This document shows positions 35,465 through 44,519 of a DNA stretch of 64,000 bases, in pieces; the first letter of the stretch is position 1; each line of letters opens with the position of its first letter. The stretch is from NCBI RefSeq assembly GCF_003443995.1, contig NZ_QWEY01000001.1, positions 496,001 to 560,000 of the forward strand, read 5' to 3'. The position numbers were made by a program, and so were the translations under genes. Under the pieces are notes generated by a model that saw only the letters and a list, made by a program, of their open reading frames with translations, did no database searches and was not told the DNA's origin. The stretch comes from Pseudotabrizicola alkalilacus (GTDB taxonomy: Bacteria; Pseudomonadota; Alphaproteobacteria; Rhodobacterales; Rhodobacteraceae).

Positions 35465-36742
35465 TCAGCCGTTGCGGGCCGCGGCGACCGAGGCTTCCAA
35501 GATATCCAGCCCTTCGGCAAAATGCGCGTCGGGAATGGTGATCGGCGCAAGGAAGCGCACGACATTGCCGTAAACGCCGCAGGTCAGCAGGATCAGCCCG
35601 CGTTTCTGTGCTTCGGACCGCACACGGGCGGTAAAGCCTGCATCGGGTTCGTGCGTGCCGGGGTTGGCAAATTCCACCGCAACCATGAAGCCGGGGCCCC
35701 GGATGTCGATGATCTCGGGCGTGGTGGCGCGGATCGATTCCAGCCGTTGTTTCAATCGGCTGCCCAGCTCATTGGCGCGGGCACACAGATCTTCGTCCTC
35801 GATCACATCCAGCACCGCATTGGCGGCGGCAATGCCCAACGGGTTGCCGGCATAGGTGCCGCCCAGACCGCCGGGGTTGGCCGCATCCATCAGTTCCGCC
35901 TTGCCGGTGACGGCGGCCAGCGGCAGGCCACCCGCAAGACCCTTGGCCATGGTGGTCAGATCGGCGGCAACGCCATAAGCCTCCATCGCAAACAGATGGC
36001 CGGTGCGGGCAAAGCCTGTCTGCACCTCATCGGCGATCATCACGATGCCATGTTTGTCGCACAGGGCGCGGATGGCTTTGATCAGATCGGCGGGCGCCGG
36101 GTAAAAGCCGCCTTCGCCCTGCACCGGCTCGAAGATGATGGCGGCGACGCGGGCGGGGTCCAGATCGGATTTGAACAGCTTTTCAATGCCTGCCATCGCA
36201 TCCTTGGTCGAGATGCCATGCGGCTCCATCGGGAAGGGGACGTGGAACACATCCGGCATCATCGCGCCAAAACCCTTTTTATAGGGTTCGACCTTTCCGG
36301 TCAGCGACATACCCATGAAAGTGCGGCCATGAAAGCCGCCGCCAAACGCGATCACCGCATTGCGCCCGGTGGCGATGCGGGCGATTTTCACCGCGTTCTC
36401 GCAGGCTTCGGCCCCGGTGGTGACAAAGATGGTCTTTTTCTTGAAGTCGCCCGGCACCTTGTCGTTCAGACGCTCGGCCAGACGGATATAGTTCTCATAG
36501 GGCATCACCTGATGGCAGGTGTGGGTAAAGCGGCCCAGCTGTTCGGTCACGGCGGCCATGACGCGCGGGTGGCAATGGCCGGTGTTGACCACGGCGATCC
36601 CGGCAGCAAAGTCGATATAGCGGTTGCCCTCGATGTCCCACACTTCGGCGTTCAAAGCGCGGTCGGCGTAAATCTGGGTCATCATCCCGACCCCGCGCGA
36701 GATGGCGTCATCACGGCGGCGGGCAACTTCGGCGTTCAGCAT
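35465..36742 (-). CDS. gabT: 4-aminobutyrate aminotransferase
   Basis: 425 residues from the ATG at 36742, chosen for AAAGGGAG nine bases upstream; an ATG nine codons further up lacks a site. Class III PLP aminotransferase: 'FAAGIAVVNTGHCHPRV', 'VTTGAEACENAVKIAR', 'FHGRTFMGMSLTGK', 'FEPVQGEGGFYPAP', Asp238 in 'IADEVQTGFARTG', and PLP Lys267 in 'TTMAKGLAGG'. It moves the amino group of GABA (or a similar omega-amino acid) to 2-oxoglutarate. No gabD lies next to it in this window. Confidence 0.92.
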   Translation of the reverse strand: MLNAEVARRRDDAISRGVGMMTQIYADRALNAEVWDIEGNRYIDFAAGIAVVNTGHCHPRVMAAVTEQLGRFTHTCHQVMPYENYIRLAERLNDKVPGDFKKKTIFVTTGAEACENAVKIARIATGRNAVIAFGGGFHGRTFMGMSLTGKVEPYKKGFGAMMPDVFHVPFPMEPHGISTKDAMAGIEKLFKSDLDPARVAAIIFEPVQGEGGFYPAPADLIKAIRALCDKHGIVMIADEVQTGFARTGHLFAMEAYGVAADLTTMAKGLAGGLPLAAVTGKAELMDAANPGGLGGTYAGNPLGIAAANAVLDVIEDEDLCARANELGSRLKQRLESIRATTPEIIDIRGPGFMVAVEFANPGTHEPDAGFTARVRSEAQKRGLILLTCGVYGNVVRFLAPITIPDAHFAEGLDILEASVAAARNG

Positions 36743-36950
36743 GGCTTGGGGCTCCCTTTGGCCCGACATGGGCCTTTGCGCGATATTTGATCAAACTTTT
36801 GTCGCTTCGTCCATCTCCTTACCGACCTTGCCCTGGCAGTTTTCGTCAGCGGCGAAGAAAACCCGGCAGAAGGAGCTTTGGCGTTTAGCGATTCACCTGC
36901 TGTTAACCTTACCCGGTGCAGGGTGACGGTGCGAATGAGGCGAGGCGGAC

Positions 36951-38099
36951 ATGGGACTGACATCCAAACCCACACCCCACCCCACACCCCTGGACGATGA
37001 CCCGGTGGATTGTCTTCGTCTCATTCGTTCCCGCAGGGTTGGCCCGGTCACCTGGCATCGGCTGCTGGCCGAGCATGGATCGGCCCGCGCAGCGCTGGCG
37101 GCTTTGCCAGACGTGGCCCGCGCGGCTGGGGTCGAGAATTACGCCGTCTGCCCTGTTGAGGTGGCCCGGCATGAGCTGGCACAGGGCCGTGCCGCCGGAG
37201 CGCAGCTGATCGTCTGGGGGACGGGCGCATACCCGCCACCGCTTTGCGACCTGCCCGATGCGCCGCCGGTGCTCTGGGTGCTGGGCGATGCTGCGCTGTT
37301 GCACCGCCCGCTGGTGGCGATGGTCGGCGCGCGCAATGCCTCATCCCTGGGTCTGCGCATGGCGCGGCGGTTGGCCGATGGCGTGGCGCAGGCCGGGTTT
37401 GCGACCGTATCCGGTCTGGCGCGCGGGATCGACACGGCGGTGCATGAGGCGACGCTGATCACCGGCACTGTGGCGGTGCAGGCGGGCGGGGTCGATATTG
37501 CCTACCCCGAGGAAAACAGCCGGCTGATGGCACAGATTGGCGAACAGGGCTGTCTGGTGTCGGAACAGCCGCTGGGTCTGCAACCGCAGGCCCGCCATTT
37601 TCCGCTACGCAACCGGATCGTGTCGGGCCTGTCGCGTGCCGTGGTGGTGGTCGAGGCGGCGGCGCGGTCTGGCTCGCTGATTACCGCAAAGACCGCGCTC
37701 GATCAGGGCCGGGATGTGCTGGTGGTGCCCGGCCACCCGTTTGATGCACGTGCGGCGGGCTGCAACATGCTGCTGCGCGACGGGGCCACACTGATCCGCG
37801 GCCCCGCCGATGTGCTGGAGGCGATCGGCGCGCAGGTGCTGCCTTTTGCGCCAGAGGCGGAGCCGGAGGTTGAGGCCGCGCCGCTCCCCGGCCCGACTCC
37901 GGCACGCCGCCCGTTGGCCGACATCGCGTCGGTCCACAGCCAGATCCTGGCCCGGCTTGGCCCCAGCCCGCTGGCCGAGGATCAGCTGATCCGCGATCTG
38001 TCGATGCCGCCTGCGACGGTGGCCCAGCATCTGCTGACACTGGAGCTGGATGGCCGGGTTCACCGCGCGCCTGGCGGGCTGCTGAGCCGGATGGACTGA
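36951..38099 (+). CDS. dprA: DNA-processing protein DprA
   Basis: 382 residues. The central Rossmann-like DprA domain has 'VGARNASSLGLRMARRLADG', 'TVSGLARGIDTAVHEA', 'FPLRNRIVSGLSRAVVVVEA' and 'SGSLITAKTALDQGRDVLVV'. The C-terminal ~60 residues form the winged-helix DprA_WH domain. It loads RecA onto incoming single-stranded DNA during natural or gene-transfer-agent-mediated transformation. A TTAACC half-site of the CtrA type lies about 45 bp upstream of the ATG (near 36902); CtrA control of dprA is known in Rhodobacter. It is followed by topA, a frequent arrangement in alphaproteobacteria. Confidence 0.95.
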   Translation: MGLTSKPTPHPTPLDDDPVDCLRLIRSRRVGPVTWHRLLAEHGSARAALAALPDVARAAGVENYAVCPVEVARHELAQGRAAGAQLIVWGTGAYPPPLCDLPDAPPVLWVLGDAALLHRPLVAMVGARNASSLGLRMARRLADGVAQAGFATVSGLARGIDTAVHEATLITGTVAVQAGGVDIAYPEENSRLMAQIGEQGCLVSEQPLGLQPQARHFPLRNRIVSGLSRAVVVVEAAARSGSLITAKTALDQGRDVLVVPGHPFDARAAGCNMLLRDGATLIRGPADVLEAIGAQVLPFAPEAEPEVEAAPLPGPTPARRPLADIASVHSQILARLGPSPLAEDQLIRDLSMPPATVAQHLLTLELDGRVHRAPGGLLSRMD

Positions 38100-38117
38100 G
38101 CGGCACTGCATTCACCC

Positions 38118-38140
38118 TGGCAAAATACTCCCGCGGCAGG
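38118..38140. repeat. Dispersed intergenic element, copy 4 (inverted, short)
   Basis: 'tggcaaaatactcccgcggc' between dprA and topA is the reverse complement of the GGGAGTATTTTG core shared by the other copies. The hairpin and AAGCAGCAA tail are not obvious, so this is a short or degenerate copy. Confidence 0.55.
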
Positions 38141-38173
38141 CGTCCGCAGGCCCGCTGAAGCTGCGCCTGATGT

Positions 38174-38232
38174 GTTGCGCAGATTGTTGCGCAGATTGTT
38201 GCATTGACATTCTGGCCGCTTCGCCCACATCT
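38174..38232 (+). promoter_or_regulatory. 12-bp tandem repeat and candidate promoter of topA
   Basis: gttgcgcagatt occurs twice in tandem (38174-38185, 38186-38197) and a third partial copy 'gttgca' leads into TTGACA (38204-38209), a perfect -35 box. A weak -10 (acatct at 38227) is spaced 17 bp away. The ATG of topA follows at 38274. The repeat could bind a regulator of topA or sense supercoiling; the function is inferred. Confidence 0.5.
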
Positions 38233-38273
38233 TGCCGCGCCTCTCGGGGCTTCGTGCAAAAAAAGGGTATTTC

Positions 38274-40895
38274 ATGGCCGTCGTCGTAGTCGAATCTCCT
38301 GCCAAGGCCAAGACAATAAACAAATATCTTGGCTCCGAGTTCACGGTTCTGGCCTCTTACGGCCATGTCCGCGACCTGCCACCAAAGGATGGTTCGGTCG
38401 ATACCGAGCATGATTTCGCGATGAAATGGGAGGTGGCGGCCGACTCGAAAAAGCACATTCGCGCCATCACCGAGGCGCTGAAAACCGACGACACCCTGAT
38501 CCTCGCAACTGACCCTGACCGCGAGGGGGAGGCGATTTCGTGGCACCTGCGTGAGGCGCTCGCCGGCAGCCTGAAGAAGGGCAAAACCGTATCCCGCGTC
38601 ACCTTCAACGCCATCACCAAGGATGCGGTGACGCTGGCGATGAAGAACCCGCGCGAGATCGACACGCCGCTGGTGGAGGCGTATCTCGCCCGCCGCGCGT
38701 TGGACTATCTGGTCGGCTTCACGCTGTCGCCCGTGCTGTGGCGCAAGCTGCCGGGGTCGAAATCGGCAGGCCGCGTGCAATCGGTCTGCCTGCGTCTGAT
38801 CGTCGAGCGCGAGATGGAGATCGAGGCGTTCCGCGCCCGCGAATACTGGACGGTCAAGGCGGTGCTGGTCACCCCGCGCGGTCAGGAGTTCGAGGCTCGG
38901 TTGACCGTGCTGGGCGGCAAGAAACTGGACAAATTCGACATTACCACCTCGGAAGCGGCGGAACTGGCGGTTCAGGCTGTCACTTCCCGAACCTTGACCG
39001 TGCAGAGCGTGGAGGCCAAGCCTGCCACCCGCAACCCCTATCCGCCGTTCATGACCTCGACCCTGCAGCAAGAGGCGAGCCGCAAGCTGGGCATGGGTGC
39101 CAAGCAGTGCATGAGTACCGCGCAGCGGCTCTATGAGGCGGGGCACATCACCTATATGCGGACTGATGGCATCGACATGGCGCCGGAGGCGGTGACGCAG
39201 GCGCGCGAGGCGATCAAGGATCGTTTCGGCGCGGCTTATGTGCCCGACCAGCCGCGGATCTACAAGAACAAGGCCAAGAACGCGCAGGAAGCCCACGAAT
39301 GTATCCGCCCGACCGAACTGGCGGCGGCCCCGGAAAAGCTGCGTCTGGCGGAAAAGGATCAGGCCAATCTGTATGATCTGATCTGGAAACGCACGATTGC
39401 CAGCCAGATGGCGGCGGCGCGGCTGGAACGCACCACGGTGGATGTCGGCAGCGCTGACGGTCAGGTGACTCTGCGTGCCACGGGTCAGGTGGTGCAGTTT
39501 GACGGTTTCCTCAAGGTCTATGACGAAGGCCGCGACGACGAGGATGAAGAGGGCGGGCGTCTGCCGCAGATCATGCAAGGCGAGCCTGCGCAAAAGCAGT
39601 CGGTCGCGCCCGAGCAGCATTTCACCCAGCCGCCGCCACGCTATACCGAGGCCACGCTGGTCAAGCGCATGGAAGAGTTGGGCATCGGCCGTCCCTCGAC
39701 CTATGCCTCGGTGCTGTCGACGATTCAGGACCGCGAATATGTCCGCAAGGACAAGAACCGGTTGATCCCCGAGGACAAGGGGCGTTTGGTGACGGCGTTC
39801 CTGACCAACTATTTCCGCAAATATGTGGAGTATGACTTTACCGCCGATCTGGAAAACCAGCTCGACGAGGTGTCAGCGGGGGCGCTGGATTACAAGGATG
39901 TGCTGGAACGGTTCTGGCGGGATTTCTCGGCTGCCGTGGCAGAGACCTCTGACCTGCGCATCGGTGAGGTGCTGGAAAAGATTGATGATTTCCTGTCGCC
40001 CCACCTGTACCCGCTGCGCGCCGATGGCTCTGACCCGCGCTCGTGCCCGACCTGTGGCACCGGGCGGCTGCATCTGAAAACGGCGCGCTCGGGGTCGGCC
40101 TTTATCGGCTGTGGCAACTATCCCGAATGCCGCTACACCCGCCCGATTTCGGGCGGGGAAGATGCGGGCGGGGCCGATGGGCGTATCCTTGGCAACGACG
40201 AAAACGGCCTGCCGATTTCACTGCGCGCGGGCCGGTTCGGGCCTTACGTGCAGCGCGGCGAGGCGACCGAGGACCAGCCCAAGCCCGACCGCGCCAGCCT
40301 GCCCAAAGGTTGGGGCGCGGACAGTCTGACACTGGAACGCGCGTTGGAGTTGCTGTCGCTGCCACGCCTGATCGGCCAGCATCCCGAAGACGGCGAGCCG
40401 GTTGAGGCGGCGATTGGCCGCTATGGGCCATATGTCAAGCACGGCAAGGTCTATGCGAATATCCCCGATGTGGAAGAAGTGTTCACCATCGGCATGAACC
40501 GCGCGATGGAAGTGCTGGCACTCAAGGCCAGCCGGGGCAGGGGGGCGGCGGCCCCGGCCGAGCCGATCAAGGCGCTGGGTGATCACCCCGATGGTGGGGC
40601 GATCACGGTGATGCCGGGCCGTTATGGCCCGTATATCAAGTGGGAAAAGATCAACGCGACGATTCCGAAAGAGATCACGCCCGAAGAGATCAATCTGGAT
40701 CAGGCGCTGGAACTGATCGCTGAAAAGGCCGCCAAATCGCCGGGCAAGAAAAAGGCCGCGCCGAAGAAAGCCGCAGCCAAGAAAGCCGCGCCCGCAGAGA
40801 AAGCCGCCAAACCGGCGGCAAAGAAGGCCCCCGCCAAGAAACCGGCAGCCAAAAAGCCCGCCGCGAAAAAGGCGGCCCCAAAAGCCGCCGAGTGA
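38274..40895 (+). CDS. topA: DNA topoisomerase I
   Basis: 873 residues from the ATG at 38274 ('MAVVVVESPAKAKTINKYLG'), with AAAGGG upstream. Toprim domain ('ILATDPDREGEAISWHLREA'), then the topoisomerase domain with catalytic Tyr294 and Arg296 in 'ITYMRTDGID'. One Cys4 zinc finger around 590-630 ('SCPTCGTGRLHL', 'FIGCGNYPECRYTRP'). Three 'GRYGPYV/I' C-terminal repeats follow ('GRFGPYVQRG', 'GRYGPYVKHG', 'GRYGPYIKWE'). The last ~45 residues are an almost pure Lys/Ala/Pro tail like histone H1, common in alphaproteobacterial TopA and likely to bind DNA. Relaxes negative supercoils. Confidence 0.97.
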   Translation: MAVVVVESPAKAKTINKYLGSEFTVLASYGHVRDLPPKDGSVDTEHDFAMKWEVAADSKKHIRAITEALKTDDTLILATDPDREGEAISWHLREALAGSLKKGKTVSRVTFNAITKDAVTLAMKNPREIDTPLVEAYLARRALDYLVGFTLSPVLWRKLPGSKSAGRVQSVCLRLIVEREMEIEAFRAREYWTVKAVLVTPRGQEFEARLTVLGGKKLDKFDITTSEAAELAVQAVTSRTLTVQSVEAKPATRNPYPPFMTSTLQQEASRKLGMGAKQCMSTAQRLYEAGHITYMRTDGIDMAPEAVTQAREAIKDRFGAAYVPDQPRIYKNKAKNAQEAHECIRPTELAAAPEKLRLAEKDQANLYDLIWKRTIASQMAAARLERTTVDVGSADGQVTLRATGQVVQFDGFLKVYDEGRDDEDEEGGRLPQIMQGEPAQKQSVAPEQHFTQPPPRYTEATLVKRMEELGIGRPSTYASVLSTIQDREYVRKDKNRLIPEDKGRLVTAFLTNYFRKYVEYDFTADLENQLDEVSAGALDYKDVLERFWRDFSAAVAETSDLRIGEVLEKIDDFLSPHLYPLRADGSDPRSCPTCGTGRLHLKTARSGSAFIGCGNYPECRYTRPISGGEDAGGADGRILGNDENGLPISLRAGRFGPYVQRGEATEDQPKPDRASLPKGWGADSLTLERALELLSLPRLIGQHPEDGEPVEAAIGRYGPYVKHGKVYANIPDVEEVFTIGMNRAMEVLALKASRGRGAAAPAEPIKALGDHPDGGAITVMPGRYGPYIKWEKINATIPKEITPEEINLDQALELIAEKAAKSPGKKKAAPKKAAAKKAAPAEKAAKPAAKKAPAKKPAAKKPAAKKAAPKAAE

Positions 40896-40909
40896 TCAGC
40901 CCGTGTTGA

Positions 40910-41935
40910 TCAACCCGTCCGCGGGTTGATCAGCCGCCCCATCACGGCCCCGGCGCGCAGCACTCCGATGCGCGCGCCGTGCTCCTCTACCGCCATCTCG
41001 CCCGCGCCGTCGCGCATCATGGCCATGATCTCGCGCACCGGGGTTTCCGCCGCGACGGCATGGGCGGCAGAGGTCTCGCCCGCCACCATCACATCGCGGG
41101 CGGTCAGCACCGACAGCGGGTTCATATGGGCCACGAACTCCTGCACATACTCATCCACCGGATTGGCGATGATTTCGCGCGCGGTGCCGATCTGCACGAT
41201 CCGCCCGCCCTCCATCAGCGCGATCCGGTTGCCGATCTTGAACGCCTCGTCCAGATCATGGCTGACGAAAATGATCGTGCGTTTCAGCTTGGCCTGCAGA
41301 TCCAGCAACTCATCCTGCAACTTGGCGCGGATCAGCGGATCGAGCGCCGAAAATGGTTCGTCCATCAGCAGGATCGGCGCTTCGGTGACAAAGGCGCGGG
41401 CAAGGCCGACGCGCTGCTGCATACCGCCTGACAACTCGCCCACCTTGCGCTCGGCCCATTGCGTCAGGTTCACCAGCTCCAGCTGCTCATCCACCTTTGC
41501 CCGCCGCTGCGCCGCAGATTGCCCGGCAAGCTCCAGCCCCAGCCCGACATTCTCGCGCACCGTGCGCCAGGGAAGCAGGCCAAAGGCCTGAAAGACCATG
41601 GCAATGCACTCGCGCCGCACCTTCAGCAATTCAGCCGGTGGGGCGCTGGCGACATCACAACTCCAGTCGCCATCGCGCACCATCACGGCTCCGCGCACGA
41701 CAGGATTCAGCCCGTTGACGGCCCGCAATAGGGTAGATTTGCCCGAGCCGGACAGCCCCATCAGCACCAGAATCTCGCCCGTCGCCACGCTCAGGCTGCA
41801 ATCATGCACCCCCAGCACCTGCCCGGTTTTCGCCTGCACTTCGGCCCGGCTCAGGCCCTGATCCATCAGCGGCAGGGCGCGTTCGGGGTGGTCGCCAAAG
41901 ACGATCGACACCCGGTCAAATTCTACTGCGTTCAT
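40910..41935 (-). CDS. choV: Choline/betaine ABC transporter ATP-binding protein ChoV
   Basis: 341 residues, ProV/OpuAA family. Walker A 'GLSGSGKST' at 60-68, signature 'LSGGMQQRVGLA', Walker B 'ILLMDEPFSALD', and 'FVSHDLDEAFKIGNRIAL'. The N-terminal 'FDRVSIVFGDHPERALPLMD' is typical of the quaternary-amine class. About 60 C-terminal residues after 'VLTARDVMVAGE' look like one shortened CBS domain, possibly osmosensing. Its ATG overlaps the choW stop (ATGA). Confidence 0.95.
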   Translation of the reverse strand: MNAVEFDRVSIVFGDHPERALPLMDQGLSRAEVQAKTGQVLGVHDCSLSVATGEILVLMGLSGSGKSTLLRAVNGLNPVVRGAVMVRDGDWSCDVASAPPAELLKVRRECIAMVFQAFGLLPWRTVRENVGLGLELAGQSAAQRRAKVDEQLELVNLTQWAERKVGELSGGMQQRVGLARAFVTEAPILLMDEPFSALDPLIRAKLQDELLDLQAKLKRTIIFVSHDLDEAFKIGNRIALMEGGRIVQIGTAREIIANPVDEYVQEFVAHMNPLSVLTARDVMVAGETSAAHAVAAETPVREIMAMMRDGAGEMAVEEHGARIGVLRAGAVMGRLINPRTG

Positions 41936-42762
41936 TGCCGCACCCTCAGCATCCGGTCCAGAATGATCGCCACCACGACGATGATGAAGCCGGATTCAAA
42001 CCCCAGCGCGGTGTTCACCGTGTTCAGCGCCCGCACCACCGGCACGCCAAGGCCATTGGCCCCGACCAGCGCTGCGATCACCACCATAGATAGCGACAGC
42101 ATGATGGTCTGGTTCAGCCCCGCCATGATCTGCGGTAGCGCATAGGGCAGTTCCACCTTCCACAGCCGCTGGCTTGGCGTTGCGCCAAAGGCGGTTGCGG
42201 CCTCCAGCAGCGGCGTCGGTGTCGACGAGATCCCCAGATGCGTCAGCCGGATCGGGGCGGGCAGCACAAAGATCACCGTCGCAATCAGCCCCGGCACCAT
42301 GCCGAGGCCAAAGAACACAATCGCCGGGATCAGATAGACAAAGGTGGGCAGGGTCTGCATCAGATCCAGCACCGGCGACAGCGTGGCATAAAGCCGGGGC
42401 CGGTGCGCGGTGGCGATCCCGATCGGCACGCCTAGCCCCATGCACACCACACAGGCCGACAGGATCAGGGTCAGGCTTTCCATCGTCGCCATCCAGTAAC
42501 CCTGATTGAGGATGAACAGAAAACCGACAAACACCCCCAGCGCCACCGTCCAGCGCCGCTGCAAGACCCAGGTCAGCGCCACAAAGATCGCGACAATCAC
42601 CAAGGGATGCGGGGTCGACAGACACCACAGGATCGCGGCGATCATCGCCTCCATCCCGTCTGAGATGGTGTCGAACACCCCCGCCATATTGTCGTTCAGC
42701 CAGTCGAACACCGCTTTCGCGCTGCGTCCGACGGGAATCTTATGATCGGTCAGCCAATTCAT
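41932..42762 (-). CDS. choW: Choline/betaine ABC transporter permease ChoW
   Basis: 276 residues with about six to seven membrane segments. 'VPIGIATAHRPRLYATLSPV' and 'LDLMQTLPTFVYLIPAIVFF', then 'EAATAFGATPSQRLWKVELP', carry the binding-protein-dependent permease EAA loop. ProW/OpuAB family. It lies 141 bp after choX, and the gap holds a strong hairpin and a dispersed repeat that should reduce its expression relative to choX. Confidence 0.95.
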   Translation of the reverse strand: MNWLTDHKIPVGRSAKAVFDWLNDNMAGVFDTISDGMEAMIAAILWCLSTPHPLVIVAIFVALTWVLQRRWTVALGVFVGFLFILNQGYWMATMESLTLILSACVVCMGLGVPIGIATAHRPRLYATLSPVLDLMQTLPTFVYLIPAIVFFGLGMVPGLIATVIFVLPAPIRLTHLGISSTPTPLLEAATAFGATPSQRLWKVELPYALPQIMAGLNQTIMLSLSMVVIAALVGANGLGVPVVRALNTVNTALGFESGFIIVVVAIILDRMLRVRQ

Positions 42763-42784
42763 GCGTCCGGCCCGCCCTTTGCAC

Positions 42785-42880
42785 CGTTTGAAAATACTCC
42801 GCGGGTGAGCCGCCGGTCCGCCACCGGTCCGAGGACCGGCGGCTTGGGGGGCGCGAAGCCCCCGGCGCTTTCCACAAGCC
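42785..42880. repeat. Dispersed intergenic element, copy 5, inside the choline transporter operon
   Basis: 'tgaaaatactccgcgggtga' (from 42790) is the inverted core. It is followed by a perfect 11-bp stem GCCGCCGGTCC/GGACCGGCGGC (42809-42819 with 42833-42843) and a second GGGGGGC/GCCCCC hairpin (42846-42863). In the direction of transcription these structures come right after choX and before choW. No T-run is obvious, so partial termination or 3'-end protection of choX mRNA is likely. Confidence 0.75.
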
Positions 42881-42903
42881 CCCCGTCAGGTCGCTATCGC
42901 GGC

Positions 42904-43845
42904 TCAGTTCAGCGCTGCGCTCACGGCCGCCTTGGCGTCGCCGCCGTCCTTGGTCGTCACCCCGTCCAGCCAGGCCTCCCAGGTGGCCGGGTTCGCGGCC
43001 AGCCAGGTCTTTGCCGCCGCTGCCGGGTCTTCGCCGTCGTTCAGGATCGCGGCCATGATCTCGTTTTCCATGGCCAGCGTGAACGACAGGTTTTCCAGCA
43101 GCTTGCCGGTGTTCGGGCATTCCGCGACATAGCCCTTGCGGGTGTTGGTTGCCACCACCGCGCCGCCCAGATCGGGGCCGAAGTAGTCATCGCCGCCGGT
43201 CAGATAGGTCATGGTGAAATTGGCATTCATCGGATGCGGCTCCCAGCCCAGGAACACGATCGGCTTTTCGTCACGGTTGGCCCGCGCCACGGCCGACAGC
43301 ATGCCCTGTTCCGAGGATTCCACGATCTTGAACCCGTCCAGCCCGAACGGCCCGCCTTCGATCATGTCGAGAATCAGGCGGTTGCCATCATTCCCCGGCT
43401 CGATGCCATAGATCTCGCCACCCAACGCGTCCTTGTGCGCCGCGATGTCCTTGAAATCGGCGATGCCCAGCGCGGCACCGGCCTCATTCGTGGCGAGGGT
43501 GTATTTCGCGCCTTCCAGATTGGTGCGCACCGTATCCACCGTGCCTGCCTCGCGATAGGGGGCGATATCGGCTTCCATCGTCGGCATCCAGTTGCCGAGG
43601 AAGACGTCGATATCGTTGCCCGCCAGCCCGGTATAGGTCACCGGCACCGACAAAAGCTTGATCTCGGTCTGATAGCCCAGCGCGTCCAGCACCACCGTTG
43701 TGGCGGCAGTGGTGGCTGTGATGTCGGTCCAGCCGACATCCGAGAAAATCACCTTGTCACAGCTGGCGGCAAAGGCGCTCCCGGCGATGGCAAAGGTGAC
43801 AGTGGTGGCCAGCAGGCCGGAGCGGAGGCTGTTACGAAGGGTCAT
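42904..43845 (-). CDS. choX: Choline ABC transporter substrate-binding protein ChoX
   Basis: 313 residues from the ATG at 43845 (GGGAAG upstream), giving a signal peptide 'MTLRNSLRSGLLATTVTFAI' ending 'GSAFAAS'. OpuAC-type binding protein. Aromatic and acidic residues that line the quaternary-ammonium pocket occur in 'FSDVGWTDITATTA', 'FLGNWMPTMEADI' and 'VFLGWEPHPMN', the pattern of rhizobial ChoX. Context (divergent betI-betB-betA) supports choline over glycine betaine. First gene of choX-choW-choV. Confidence 0.94.
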   Translation of the reverse strand: MTLRNSLRSGLLATTVTFAIAGSAFAASCDKVIFSDVGWTDITATTAATTVVLDALGYQTEIKLLSVPVTYTGLAGNDIDVFLGNWMPTMEADIAPYREAGTVDTVRTNLEGAKYTLATNEAGAALGIADFKDIAAHKDALGGEIYGIEPGNDGNRLILDMIEGGPFGLDGFKIVESSEQGMLSAVARANRDEKPIVFLGWEPHPMNANFTMTYLTGGDDYFGPDLGGAVVATNTRKGYVAECPNTGKLLENLSFTLAMENEIMAAILNDGEDPAAAAKTWLAANPATWEAWLDGVTTKDGGDAKAAVSAALN

Positions 43846-43864
43846 GAGGCTTCCCTGTTTTTTG

Positions 43865-43884
43865 TTGATTGACGAGTCAATGAA
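43865..43884. promoter_or_regulatory. Putative BetI operator
   Basis: TTGATTGAC-GA-GTCAATGAA is an inverted repeat with 8 of 9 pairs matching (perfect core ATTGAC/GTCAAT at 43868-43881). It is centred in the 89-bp gap between the divergent choX and betI starts and resembles the known enterobacterial BetI operator, also an ATTGA/TCAAT dyad. It probably represses both directions until choline is present. Confidence 0.75.
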
Positions 43885-43934
43885 CTTCAAGCTTACTTGG
43901 TTTGGCAAGAAATTTCCACAAGGTCACAGCAGAA

Positions 43935-44519
43935 ATGCCCAAACTCGGGATGGAGCCTATCCGAAAGGACGCGCTGGTCAAAGCCACGATCACCGAGATC
44001 GGGCGGGCCGGGTCTCTGGACGTGACTGTCAGCCAGATCGCGCGGCGGGCGGGCATGTCGCCGGCCTTGGCGCACCATTACTTCGGCTCCAAGGAAGAGA
44101 TGTTTCTGGCCGCGATGCGCCATGTCCTGTCGCTGTACGGGGCCGAGGTGCGCGGTGCGCTGGCCGCCACCCAAGGGCCGCAGGCCCGGCTGGAGGCGAT
44201 TTTACGCGCCAGTTTCAGCCCAGGCAACTTCCGCCGTGAGGCGGTGGGGGCCTGGCTCAACTTCTGGGTTCTGGCGCAGACCGTGCCGCAGGCGCGGCGC
44301 TTGCTGGCGATCTACCAGCGGCGGTTGCGGTCGAACCTGATGTCCTGTCTGCGCCCGCTGGCCGGGGCCAAAGCGCCTGCGCTGGCCGATGGTCTGGGCG
44401 CGCTGATCGACGGGCTTTATCTGCGCGAAGTGCTGAAATCCGGCCCGCCTGATGGCGAGGCGGCGGTCAGCATGGCGCTTAATTATCTGAATTCACATCT
44501 AACGGGGGATGACGCATGA
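43935..44519 (+). CDS. betI: TetR-family choline-responsive repressor BetI
   Basis: 194 residues from the ATG at 43935, since BetI proteins begin 'MPKLGM' as here; the frame is open 33 bases further up without family sequence. TetR helix-turn-helix '[20 protein letters not shown]'. The C-terminal domain has '[20 protein letters not shown]', as in BetI. Its stop overlaps the betB start (ATGA). Represses choline uptake and oxidation genes in the absence of choline. Confidence 0.95.
   Translation: MPKLGMEPIRKDALVKATITEIGRAGSLDVTVSQIARRAGMSPALAHHYFGSKEEMFLAAMRHVLSLYGAEVRGALAATQGPQARLEAILRASFSPGNFRREAVGAWLNFWVLAQTVPQARRLLAIYQRRLRSNLMSCLRPLAGAKAPALADGLGALIDGLYLREVLKSGPPDGEAAVSMALNYLNSHLTGDDA

Noticed and set aside
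38174-38197. Direct repeats considered as a CRISPR fragment
   Set aside because: The units are adjacent 12-mers with no spacers and no cas gene nearby.
42742-43872. 376-codon plus-strand open frame opposite choX
   Set aside because: Antisense shadow rich in Arg/His/Gly; choX has a signal peptide and ligand-site motifs.
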